Shown: one piece after another, positions 7,558 to 19,100 of the stretch
Layout: the number at the start of each line of letters is the position of its first letter
Numbering within the stretch: position 1 is the first letter of the stretch
Assembly: GCA_946886245.1 (NCBI GenBank)
Contig: CAMPIF010000012.1
Span: forward strand, 1-22,019
Length of the DNA: 22,019 bases
Direction: 5' to 3'
Source of the DNA: Ectopseudomonas composti
Lineage (GTDB): Bacteria; Pseudomonadota; Gammaproteobacteria; Pseudomonadales; Pseudomonadaceae
Position numbers and translations under genes: made by a program
The notes under the pieces: model-generated
What the model was told of the DNA's origin: nothing
The model's input: the letters and a program-made list of their open reading frames with translations, nothing else
The model's database searches: none

Positions 7558-10182
7558 ATGGCCAATTTCATCAAGTCCGATCTCGAGTTCATCCTTCAGC
7601 AGATATTCATTGCCGAGGCGCATGCCGCCGGGCAGAGCCTGAGTGAATTGCTGCCCAACTCCCAGGTACCCTGGGGGCTGCGTACAGTGGATGGCAGCTA
7701 CAACAACCTGGTGGAGGGCCGTACCTTCTGGGGTGCCGCCGACCAGGATTTCCTCCTGTTGCTGGACCAGCAGTTTCGCAATGACCAGGACGGCGACACC
7801 TTCGATATGAACGGCGGTGCGCCGGGAGGAGAGGTGACCAACACCGACTACGGCGCCACCGGCAATGTGGCCGATGCCGACCCGCGGATCATCTCCAACC
7901 TGATCGTCGACCAGACCATCAGCAATCCGGCGGCGGTGCAGGCTTTCATTGATATCGGGATGGGCATGCTGGCCGACGGTAGCCAGCTGGACCCGGATGG
8001 CAACCCCTATCCCGTTGGCACCGTACTGAATCTCGACGGAGTGGCGATTCCTGCCGGCCAATCGTTATTCATCCCCAACACTGCGCCGGACGAAGGGCTT
8101 TCGGCCGGCTTCAACACCTGGTTCACCTTCTTCGGCCAGTTTTTCGACCATGGCCTGGACCTGGTCAACAAGGGCAGTAACGGCTTCGTCTTCATTGCGC
8201 TGCAGCCGGACGACCCGCTGTACAACCCGGCCACACCGCAGACCAACTTCATGGTGGTTACCCGTGCCAGCGTCGAGGTGGACGCGGACGGTAACCGTGT
8301 GCACGTCAACCAGACCACGCCGTTTGTCGACCAGAACCAGACCTACAGCTCGCACGCCTCGCACCAGGTGTTCCTGCGGGCCTATGTGCTGGTGGATGGC
8401 CAACCCATGGTCACCGGCAAACTGCTGACCAACCGAGATCTGGGCGGCGACGGCATTTTCGGCACCGAGGACGACGTGGAGCTGGGCGGTATGGCGACCT
8501 GGGGCGTGCTCAAGGCGCAGGCCCGCGACGTGCTGGGCATCGAACTGGACGATCAAGACGTCGGCCGGGTGCCGTTGCTGGCAACCGACCAGTATGGCAA
8601 CTTCATCCCGGGTGCAGGCGGCATGCCGCAACTGGTCACGGCTGGTGGCCTGGTCGAGGCCAGCCTGGCTGCACCCGTGGACGCGTCCCTGGCGCTGAGC
8701 ACCGGTCATGGCTTCCTCGACGACATCGCCCATTCGGCCAACCCGTTCAACAGCCAGACCGGCGCGCCGCTGGTGGCCGATGCCGATGACGTGGCCGGGG
8801 TCAACGACGGCCTGGCTGGCAGCTACGATGACGAATTGCTCGACGCCCACTTCATGGCCGGTGACGGCCGGGTCAACGAGAACATCGGCCTGACTGCCGT
8901 ACACCATGTGTTCCACGCCGAACACAACCGCCTGGTCGAACACACCAAGGACGTGGCCCTGCAGGCCGCCGCCGATGGCGATATCGCCTTTCTCAACCAG
9001 TGGCTGCTGCAGCCGGTCGGTGCGATTCCGGCCGATCTGTCGACTCTGGTATGGAACGGCGAACGGCTGTTCCAGGCCGCCAAATTCGGCACCGAGATGC
9101 AGTACCAGCACCTGGTGTTCGAGGAGTTCGCGCGCAAGGTGCAGCCATTGGTGGACGAGTTCCTCATCCCCAACGGTTACGATGCCAGCATCAACCCGGC
9201 GATCATGGCCGAGTTCGCTCACACCGTGTATCGCTTCGGTCACTCGATGCTGACCGAGACGGTCGATCGCTTCGATCCGAGCTTCCAGAACGACAGCAGC
9301 ATGGGGCTGATCGAGGCCTTCCTCAACCCGCTGGCATTCGACGATAACGGCACGCTGTCGCCCGAAGAGGCCGCCGGTGCCATCGTCCGTGGTCTGACCC
9401 GGCAACTGGGCAACGAGATCGACGAGTTCGTCACCGGCGCCTTGCGCAGCAACCTGCTCGGCCTGCCGCTGGACCTGGCGGCGATCAATATCGCCCGGGG
9501 CCGCGACACGGGCGTGCCGTCGCTGAACGAGGCGCGCGCCGAATTCTTCGCCATGACCGGCGATAGCCAACTGCGTCCCTACACCAGCTGGCTGGACTTC
9601 GCCCTGCATCTGAAACATCCGGAGTCGCTGATCAACTTCATCGCCGCCTATGGCACGCATGCCAGCATCACCGGGGTGACCTCGCTGGCGGCCAAGCGTG
9701 CTGCGGCCATGGATATCGTGCTCGGTGGCGGCGCGATCTCCGACGACGCGCGCATGGCCTTCCTCAGCGGGCCGGCGGCCAGCACCGGGGTCAACGCCAT
9801 CGACTTCTGGATCGGCGGCCTGGCCGAGAAGATCATGCCCTTCGGCGGCATGCTCGGCTCCAGCTTCAACTTCGTCTTCGAGACGCAGATGGAGGCGCTG
9901 CAGAACGGTGACCGCTTCTACTACCTGGCGCGCCTGGACGGCCTCAACTTCCTTACCGAGATGGAGGACAATTCCTTCGCCAAGCTGGTGATGCGCCATA
10001 CCGATGCGGTGCACCTGCCGGCGGATATCTTCTCCAGGCCGGGGCTGATCCTCGAAGTGAATCAGTCGGCGCAGTTCAACGACGGGCTCGGTAGCGCCGA
10101 CCCGGTTGGCGACAATCCGCTGATCCCGCTGGTCATCCGCGACAACCCGCAGACGCCGGAGGTCGACACCCACTACCTGCGT
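7558..10182 (+). other. Animal-type heme peroxidase unit 1
   Basis: Residues 1-875 of the giant protein. Relative to myeloperoxidase: GQFFDHGLDL supplies the distal Q194/D197/H198; GDGRVNEN supplies catalytic R438 and heme-linking E441; RFGHSML supplies proximal H562; and LDLAAINIARGRD supplies the Asn (N644) that should hydrogen-bond the proximal His. The TPFVDQNQTY segment corresponds to the myeloperoxidase calcium loop. The residue matching the myeloperoxidase sulfonium-linked Met is Asn442, so ester links through Asp/Glu are possible but the Met link is not. A PERCAL-type motif occurs at residues 296-306. Confidence 0.9.
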
Positions 10183-13100
10183 TACACCGGCGACGAGCAC
10201 GTGGTGCTCGGTGGCACCGCTGACGACGACGTGATGGTCGGCAGTATCGGCGACGACACCCTGTGGGGCGATGGCGGCAATGACCGCCTGGAAGGTGGCG
10301 ACGGCAACGACATGATCGAAGGCGGCGCCGGCGACGACATCATCACCGACAAGGGCGGTGACGATGTGCTCAAGGGTGGTGACGGCAACGACGTGATCCA
10401 CGGCGGCAACGGCTTCAATCTGATCCTCGGCGGCCATGGCAACGACTTCATCATCACCGGTGAGGACGTTTCGGAGGTCTTTGCCGGCACCGGCAACGAC
10501 TTCATCCTCGGTGCCAAGGGCAATCTGCAGACCGCCGGTAACGAGGGCGACGACTGGATCGAGATCGGCACCCAGGACGGCGCCCCCGGCGACAACCTCG
10601 AGCCGTTCTCCACCGATACCGTGAACGGCCATGACGTGTTCGTCGGCGGTCCCGGTTTCGACGAGGTGATAGGCGAGGGCGGCGATGACATCATGATCGG
10701 CTCCGAAGGCGCCGATCACTTCGACGGCAACTCCGGCTTCGACTGGGCGGTGTACAAGGACGATCAGGTCGGGGTGAAGGTCGACCTGATCGTCGACGAC
10801 TTCGTCGAGCCGCCGGTGGCGCCATCCAATGCCGGTATCCTCGACCGCTTCGCCGAGGTGGAAGGCCTGTCCGGTTCGGCCCAGGCCGATATCCTGCGCG
10901 GCGACAACGCCGACGCAGCGCTGATCGCCCAGGCCGGTGCCCAGGGCAGTCTGCTGACTGCCGAGGGCATCGCTCGCATCACCAACCTGCAGCAGATGCT
11001 AACCGAGTTCTTCGGGGCGCCGCAGACCTCCTTCGGTAGTGGCAATATCATCCTCGGCGGCGGCGGCAGCGACGTGTTGGAAGGTCGCGGCGGCGACGAC
11101 CTGATCGACGGTGATCGCTGGCTCAACGTGCGCATCAGCGTGCGTGAGAACAACGACGGTACCGGCAATGAGATCGCGTCCTTCGACAGCATGAAGGACA
11201 TGATCACGCTGATGCTCGACGGCGTTTACAACCCTGGGCAACTGGTGATCCAGCGCGAGATTCTCGATGGCGCCGATAGCTTCGACACCGCGCTGTACGG
11301 CGGGCTTCGCGAAAACTACACGGTGACCACACTGGCCGGTATGACCACGGTCACCGACAACGTCGGCGACGAGGGCACCGACCGCCTGCTCAATATCGAG
11401 CGCATTCAGTTCGCCGACAGCGCCCTGGTGCTGGTCGGCGGTGTGTTCGTCGAGGAAGTGGCGGGTAGCGAACAGGGCGGCAACTTCTCGCCCACCGGCG
11501 CGCTGCAGATTCTCGACGTCAATGGCGACCCCATCGATGCTCCGGCCGTGGGTCAGCTGCTGCGGGTTTCCGCTGCAGGCGTCGGCGACGAGGACAATGC
11601 AAATGGCCTGATCAACGCTCGGCCGGTCAGCTATATCTGGCAATACGAGGCGGATCCGGGTTCGGGTACCTTCCAGGATATCGTCGAAGAAGGTGGTGCG
11701 CGGCCGTCCACCCAGGATGGCGTCTCCTATCGCGTCAGCCCCGACCTGGACGGTCTGGCGATTCGCGTGATCGCCATTTACCAGGACGATAACGGCGTGC
11801 TGGAGCGGGTGGCCTCGGCGGCCACAGACCCGGTGGCGGGCGGCGAACTGCCGTTGCCGCCGGCTCCGCTGCCGGTGGAAAGCGAGGTGGTCAGCCCCGG
11901 CAACGGTCTGCGGATGATTCGCTCCGACCTGCAGTTCATCCTCGACCAGATCATCATCGCCGAGCGCCATGCCGCCGGTGAGGAGCTGATGGACATCATC
12001 CCCAACTCGCGTCTGCCCTGGGGCCTGCGCACGGTGGATGGTACGTTCAACAACCTGGTCTCCGGGCAGGAGCACTTCGGTGCGGCAGATCAGCCGTTCC
12101 CGACCTCGACGACGCAGGACTTCATCAACGACCCCGATGGCGACACCATCGACTTCAATGGACCGGGCATTCCGGGCGGTGAATTCAGCAACGGCAACTA
12201 TGCCTACGATCCGGCCGATGTGACCAATCCGAACGATCCCAGCGCGCCCTGGAACGTGGTGGATGCCGATCCACGGACCATCTCCAACCTGATCGTCGAC
12301 CAGACCATCACCAACCTGGCGGCGGTGCAGGCCTATGTCGATGCCGAGCTTGGCTTCCTGGCCAATGGCACCACCGACCTGGACCCGGACGGCAATCCCT
12401 ATGCCGAGGGCACGCTGCTCGATCTGAACGGGGTGGCCATTGAGGAAGGTATGCCGCTGTTTATCCCCAACAGCGCACCGGACGAAGGACTGTCGGCCGG
12501 CTTCAACTCCTGGTTCACCCTGTTCGGCCAGTTCTTCGATCACGGCCTGGACCTGGTCAACAAGGGCGGCAACGGCACGGTGTTCATCCCGCTGCAGCCG
12601 GACGACCCGCTCTATGTCGAGGGCGGCTCGGCCAATTTCATGGTCCTGACCCGGGCCACCAATCAGGCGGTTCAGGCCGGTGAGGATGGCGAGTTCGGCA
12701 CCTCGGACGACGTGCATGTGCATGTCAACCAGACCACGCCCTTCGTCGACCAGAACCAGACCTACACCTCGCATGCGTCGCACCAGGTGTTCCTGCGTGA
12801 ATACGCCATGACCGACGAGGGGCCGGTGGCCACCGGGCGCCTGCTCAATGGTGCCGATGGCGGCCTGCCGACCTGGGCCGAGGTCAAGGCTCAGGCGCTC
12901 GACATGCTGGGCATCGTGCTGAGCGATGCCGATGTGGTGAATGTGCCGCTGCTGGCGACCGACCAGTACGGCAAGTTCATCCCCGGCCCCGACGGTTATC
13001 CGCAGTTCGTCACGGGCGGCGGTCTGGTCTCTGCCGGGCCTGGCGGGGTGGCGGTACCCAATGATGTGATTCGTACCAATCACGCCTTCCTCGACGATAT

Positions 13101-16100
13101 CGCGCACAACGCCAGTCCCTTCAACAGCCAGACCGGCGCACTGAAGACCGCCGACGGTGATGCGGCAGTGGGGTTGACCCTCGGCGATGGGCAGAGCAGC
13201 GGCAACACCTATGATGATGAGCTGCTCGATGCCCACTTCATCACCGGCGACGGCCGTGGCAACGAGAATATCGGCCTGACCGCCATCCACCATGTGTTCC
13301 ACGCCGAGCATAACCGCGTGGTGACGCATACCAAGGATGTGGTGCTGGCCTCCAACGACATCGACTTCATCAACCAGTGGTTGCTGGAGCCGGTCGATAG
13401 TCTGCCGGACAGCCCGGATGGGTTGCTGTGGAATGGCGAGCGACTGTTCCAGGCCGCGCGTTTCGCCACCGAGATGCAGTATCAGCACCTGGTGTTCGAG
13501 GAGTTCGCGCGCAAGGTGCAGCCGCAGGTGGACGTGTTCTTCAACGCCACCCAGGTGTACGACAGCACGTTGAATCCGGCAATCATGGCCGAGTTCGCCC
13601 ACGTGGTGTACCGCTTCGGCCACTCGATGCTGACCGAGACGGTGGATCGCTTCGATCCGAACTTCGTCTCCAGCGAACTGGGGCTGATCGAGGCCTTCCT
13701 CAACCCACTGATGTTCAACCAGCTGAACAATCCGGACTTCGATCCGCTGCAGCCGGTAGGGCCGGGTAATGAACAGTACATCAGCGTCTCGGCGGAAGAG
13801 GCCGCTGGCGCCCTGGCGCGCGGCATGACCCGGCAGTTGGGCAACGAGATCGATGAGTTCGTCACCGAGGCCCTGCGCAACAACCTGCTCGGCCTGCCGC
13901 TGGACCTGGCCACCATCAACCTGGCACGCGGTCGCGAGACCGGGGTGCCGTCGCTCAATGCGGCGCGCCAGGAGTTCTACGAAATGACCGGCGATAGCCA
14001 GCTGAAGCCGTACACCAGCTGGATCGATTTCGCCATGAACCTCAAGCACCAGACCTCGCTGGTCAACTTCATCGCGGCCTACGGTACGCATGCCGCCCTG
14101 CAGGCACTCGATGTCGATACTCTGGCCGAGAAACGCGCGGTGGCCTTCGCCCTGGTATTCGGCGGCACGGCACTGATCGATGACGGTACGGCAGAGGGCC
14201 GATTGTTCGATGCGGACGCCGAAGGCGTCGACCGCATGGCCTTCCTCAATGGCCCGGCGGCAACCACCGGGGTCAACGCCATCGACTTCTGGATCGGCGG
14301 CCTGGCCGAGAAGATCATGCCCTTCGGCGGCATGCTCGGCTCCAGCTTCAACTTCGTCTTCGAGACGCAGATGGAGGCGCTGCAGGATGCCGACCGCTTC
14401 TACTATCTGGAACGGCTGGCTGGCCTGAACATGCTCACCGAGATGGAGAACAACTTCTTCTCGCGCATGGTCATGGCCAACACCGATGCCACCCACCTGC
14501 CGGGGGATATCTTCTCCACGCCGGGCTTTATCCTCGAAGTGAACCAGGCTCAGCAGTACACCGGCCTGGGCGTCGACGGCCGCGCCGATCCGGATAGCGG
14601 CGACCCGCTGCTACCGGAAGTGATTCGCGGGCCGAACTTCCTGCAGTACAACGGCGACGAGCACGTGGTGCTCGGCGGCACGGACGGCAATGACACCCTG
14701 ATCGGCAGCATCGGCGACGACACCCTGTGGGGCGACGCCGGCAATGATCGTCTGGAGGGCGGCTTCGGCAACGACTTGCACATGGGCGGGGCCGGCGACG
14801 ACATCATTACCGACATGGGCGGTGACGACATCATCCGCGCCGGCGAAGGCAACGACGTGGTGCATGCCGGCAATGGCATCAATCTGGTGATGGCCGGCCA
14901 CGGCAAGGACTTCGTCGTCTCCGGCGAGGATTCCACCGAGGTGTTCGGCGGCCCGGGCGACGACTTCATCCTCGGCACCCGTGGCAACGAGGCGCAGTTC
15001 GGTAACGAAGGCAACGACTGGCTGGAACTGGGCGGTCCCGACGGCAACGGCGGCGACAACTTCAATGAGTTCGGCCTGGACGACGTGATCGGCCACGACG
15101 TATTCATCGGCGAGTTCGGCATCATCGACCGCATGGACGGCGAGGGTGGCGACGACATCATGTTCGGCAACGGCGGCCAGGGTGACCGCTACGTCGGCGG
15201 CTCCGGCTTCGACTGGGCGGGCTTCCGCGACGATCCGTTCGGGGTCAACGTGGACTTCCGTCTGCGCGCCTTCGACGAAACACCGGTGGCACCGTCCGAT
15301 GTGTCGGCGCTGGCGCGCTTCGAGTTCATGGAAGGGCTGTCGGGTTCGCAGCATGCCGACATCCTCAACGGCGACGACCGTGACGCCACGGCCATTGCGC
15401 TGTCCGGCGCCTACGGCAGCGTGCTCAGTGACGACTACATGGACATGGTCGACGGCTTGCGGGCGTTCATCAACGAACTGGCCGATCCGTTGACCAGCTT
15501 CGGCGAGGTCACCTCCTTCGGAGCGGGCAATATCATCCTCGGTGGCAACGGCAGCGACCTGATTGCCGGTAACGGCGGCGACGATCTGATCGACGGTGAC
15601 ATGTGGCTCAACGTGCGCATCAGCGTGCGTGAGAACAACGATGGTAGCGGCGCAGAAATCGCCAGCTTCAACAGCATGGTGCCGATGATCCCGCTGATGC
15701 TCAACGGCACCTACAACCCGGGGCAACTGGTCATCGTCCGCGAGCTGATGTCCGGCACGGTCGACCCGGACGACCTCGGGCAGTCCTTCGACACGGCAGT
15801 CTACTCCGGGTTGATGTCCGAGTATGAAGTGCTCGAGTGGGGCGATGGCCTGTTCGGTGTACGCCACGTCGGTCTGGATGGTTTGGACAACGACGGTGAC
15901 GGTTTCCTCGACGTAGTCGGTGCCGATGGCGCGGACATGATCCGCAATATCGAGCGCATCCAGTTCAACGACCAGGTCATGGTGCTGGTCGAAGGGCGCA
16001 ACGCCGAGGTGGAAGGTGCGCTGCGCATCAGCGATGGCTCGCCCAGCGTCGGCCAGGTGCTCAGTGTTTCGGCCGCCTGGATCACCGACGGCGACAACGT

Positions 16101-19100
16101 CAGCGCCAGTAACCTGGGTGGTTCGATCACCGGCCCCGTCAGCTACTACTGGCAGGTGGACCCCGAGGGTGACGGCACCTTCGAGGATATCGTGACGGAA
16201 AACATCGGCGGCGAGGCTGCCCGTGCCACCGGCCCGAACTTCACCGTGACCCCTGAGTTCGAGGGGTTGGCCCTGCGCGTCAAGGCGATCTACAAGGACG
16301 CCCACGGCGTGCTGGAAACCGTGCTCTCGGCGCCGACCAGTTTGGTCGTGCAAGGTGGCGATCCGAACGATCTGCCGGTGGGAACCGTGCTGCTCAGCAA
16401 TCTGACACCTGTCACCGGTCAGCAGATTGAAGCAACGCCTGCGTTCACTGATGCAGATGGGCTCGATGGCGTCGAGCTGCACTATCAATGGCAAGCCGGC
16501 GATGGGCAGAGCTTCGCCAACATACCCGGAGCCAACAGCGCGACCTTCGTTCCCGGTCAGGCACTGGCCGGTCAGACGCTCCGCGTCGTTGTCAGCTACA
16601 CCGATAACGGCAACACGCTGGAGTTCGTCACCTCGTCCGCAGTCGTTCTCGGTCTCGGTGCAGTAGGCACCGAAGGCAACGATGTGATGATCGGCACGCC
16701 GGGTGTCGATCTGCTCGAAGGGCTGGGCGGTAACGACAGCCTCTTCGGGCTGGCCAACAACGACATCCTCGATGGCGGTGCCGGCAATGACCTGATCAAT
16801 GGTGGCGAGGGCGACGACCAGATGATCGGTGGTGCCGGCAATGACACCTTCGTGGTCGATAGCCTGGGCGATCAGGCGATCGAGCAACTGGGTGGCGGTA
16901 CGGATACCGTGCTCACTACCCTGAACAGCTACAGCCTGGGCGATAACCTGGAAAATCTGGCGTTCGTCGGAGAAGGGGACTTCAACGGCAGTGGCAACGA
17001 TCAGGACAACCAGGTGGCAGGCGGAGCCGGCAATGACAGCCTCAATGGCGGTGGCGGAAACGACATGCTCCAGGGGGGTGCCGGCAATGATCTGCTCGAT
17101 GGTGGCGTGGGCGCAGACAGCATGAGCGGTGGTGGTGGCGACGATACCTACAGGGTGGATAACTTCGCCGATCAGGTCATCGAGGCGGCCAATGCCGGCA
17201 ACGACACCGTGCGCACCACTCTGGCCAGCTACGTGCTGGGCGCCAACGTGGAGAATCTGAGCTTCATCGGTGCGGGCCCGTTCGTTGGAACCGGTAATGC
17301 GCTGGCCAACGTGATCGAGGGGGGCGACAGCAACGATACGCTCAACGGCGGCGGCGGCAATGACACCCTCGTCGGTGGTTTGGGGGCCGATATCCTCATC
17401 GGCGGAGCGGGCAACGACACCTATGAGGTCGACGATGCTGGCGATCAGGTGGTGGAGGGCGCCGGAGGCGGTACGGACCTGGTTCGCACCACGCTGGCCA
17501 GCTACACCCTGGGCGCCAATGTCGAGCACCTGACCTACCTCGGTACGGATGCCTTCAGCGGCACCGGTAACGGCTTGGCCAACACCCTCATCGGTGGGGT
17601 TGGCGATGATGTGCTCAACGGTGGCGCCGGCAACGATAGCCTGCAGGGGGGCGATGGCAGCGACCTGCTCGACGGCGGTCTCGGCAACGACACCATGGCC
17701 GGTGGTGCCGGAGACGACAGCTATCTGGTCAATGCCGCAGGCGATCAGGTGGTCGAGGAGGTGGATGGCGGTACCGATACGGTCAGCACGACGCTGGCCA
17801 GCTACACCCTGGGGGCCAATGTCGAGAACCTGATCAAGGTCAATGGCGGCAACTTCAACGGTACCGGCAACGCGTTGGCCAACCATATCGTCGGCGGCAG
17901 CGGCAATGACACGCTCAACGGCCTGGCCGGCGATGATGTGCTGGACGGTGGTCTGGGCAACGACACCCTGGATGGTGGCACAGGCGACGACCTGATGACC
18001 GGTGGTGCAGGGAACGACACCTATGTGGTCGACAGCCTCGGCGACCAGATAATCGAGGAGGAGGACGGTGGCACCGATACTCTCCGCACCTCGCTGAATG
18101 CCTATAACCTCGCAGCGGTTCTTGAGCACCTGACCTTCATCGGCGTGGGTAACTTCGTCGGTACGGGTAATGCTCTGGCCAACACCATCACTGGCGGTGC
18201 GGGCAACGATGTGCTCGATGGTGGGGAGGGTGCAGATCGCATGGTCGGTGGCGCCGGTAACGACGTCTACCACGTCGACAATGCCGGCGATCTGGTGGTG
18301 GAGGCGGCAGGCGCTGGCATCGACACGGTGCACTCGACCCTGGCCAACTACACCCTGGGTGCCAATGTCGAGAACCTGATCCATGGCGGCGGTGCCAGCA
18401 CCCTGGCCAACGGCAATGCGCTGGCCAACGTGATGCAGGGCGAAGTCGCCGGCGATGTGCTCAATGGCCTGGGCGGCAATGACACCCTGCTGGGGATGGA
18501 GGGCAACGATACCCTCGACGGTGGAACGGGTAACGACCTGCTCGAAGGTGGCGATGGCGACGATACGCTGCTTGGCGGTGCCGGCAATGACACCTTGAGC
18601 GGTGGTGTCGGTGACGATTTCCTCGACGGCGGTGCGGGTAACGACAGCATGAGTGGCGGTGCTGGCAACGATACCTACGTGGTCAATGCGGCCGGCGATC
18701 AGGTGATCGAGGAAGCCGATGCGGGCATCGACACGGTCCGCACGACACTGGCCAGTTACACCCTGGGCGCCAATGTCGAGAACCTGGTCAAGATCAACGG
18801 CGGCGCCTTCACCGGTAATGGCAATGAGCTGGCCAACCAGATCGTCGGCGGTACGGGCAGCGATGTACTCAACGGTCTGGCTGGGGATGACATCCTGGAG
18901 GGTGGTGCCGGCAACGACACGCTCAACGGTGGCGAAGGTGACGACCTCATGACCGGTGAGGTCGGCAACGACACCTATGTAGTCGACAGTCTAGGCGACC
19001 AGGTTGTAGAGGGTGTTGGTGCAGGAACCGACACGGTGCGCACCACGCTGGCCAGTTACACCTTGGGCGATAACCTGGAGCATCTGACCTTTATCGGCGC

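Larger units (their letters stand above)
7558..11832 (+). repeat. Large internal duplication, copy 1 (peroxidase-RTX-Ig)
   Basis: Copy 1 of a unit of about 1425 residues whose second copy is at 11905-16353. Equivalent residues are displaced by 1449 at the start (S7/S1456) and by 1460-1464 at the active-site residues, so only small insertions separate the copies. Between 9783 and 9903 (copy 1) and 14265-14385 (copy 2) the DNA is identical for 121 nt. Confidence 0.92.
11905..16353 (+). repeat. Large internal duplication, copy 2 (peroxidase-RTX-Ig)
   Basis: Copy 2 of the unit at 7558-11832. It is slightly longer. Visible insertions include PERCAL at 12679-12711, about 17 residues near NPLMFNQLNNPDFD, about 15 residues after VFGGTALIDDG, and a DxDxDG loop at 15886-15912. 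Copy 2 begins MIRSDLQFIL, matching FIKSDLEFIL at the true N-terminus. Confidence 0.92.

Noticed and set aside
8065..18384. Very long minus-strand open frames (884, 1165 and 1257 codons) opposite the giant peroxidase gene
   Set aside because: They mirror the codon bias and repeats of the peroxidase gene, reading as repeated VVAG/TDH-like patterns antisense to RTX codons. No ribosome site or domain supports them.
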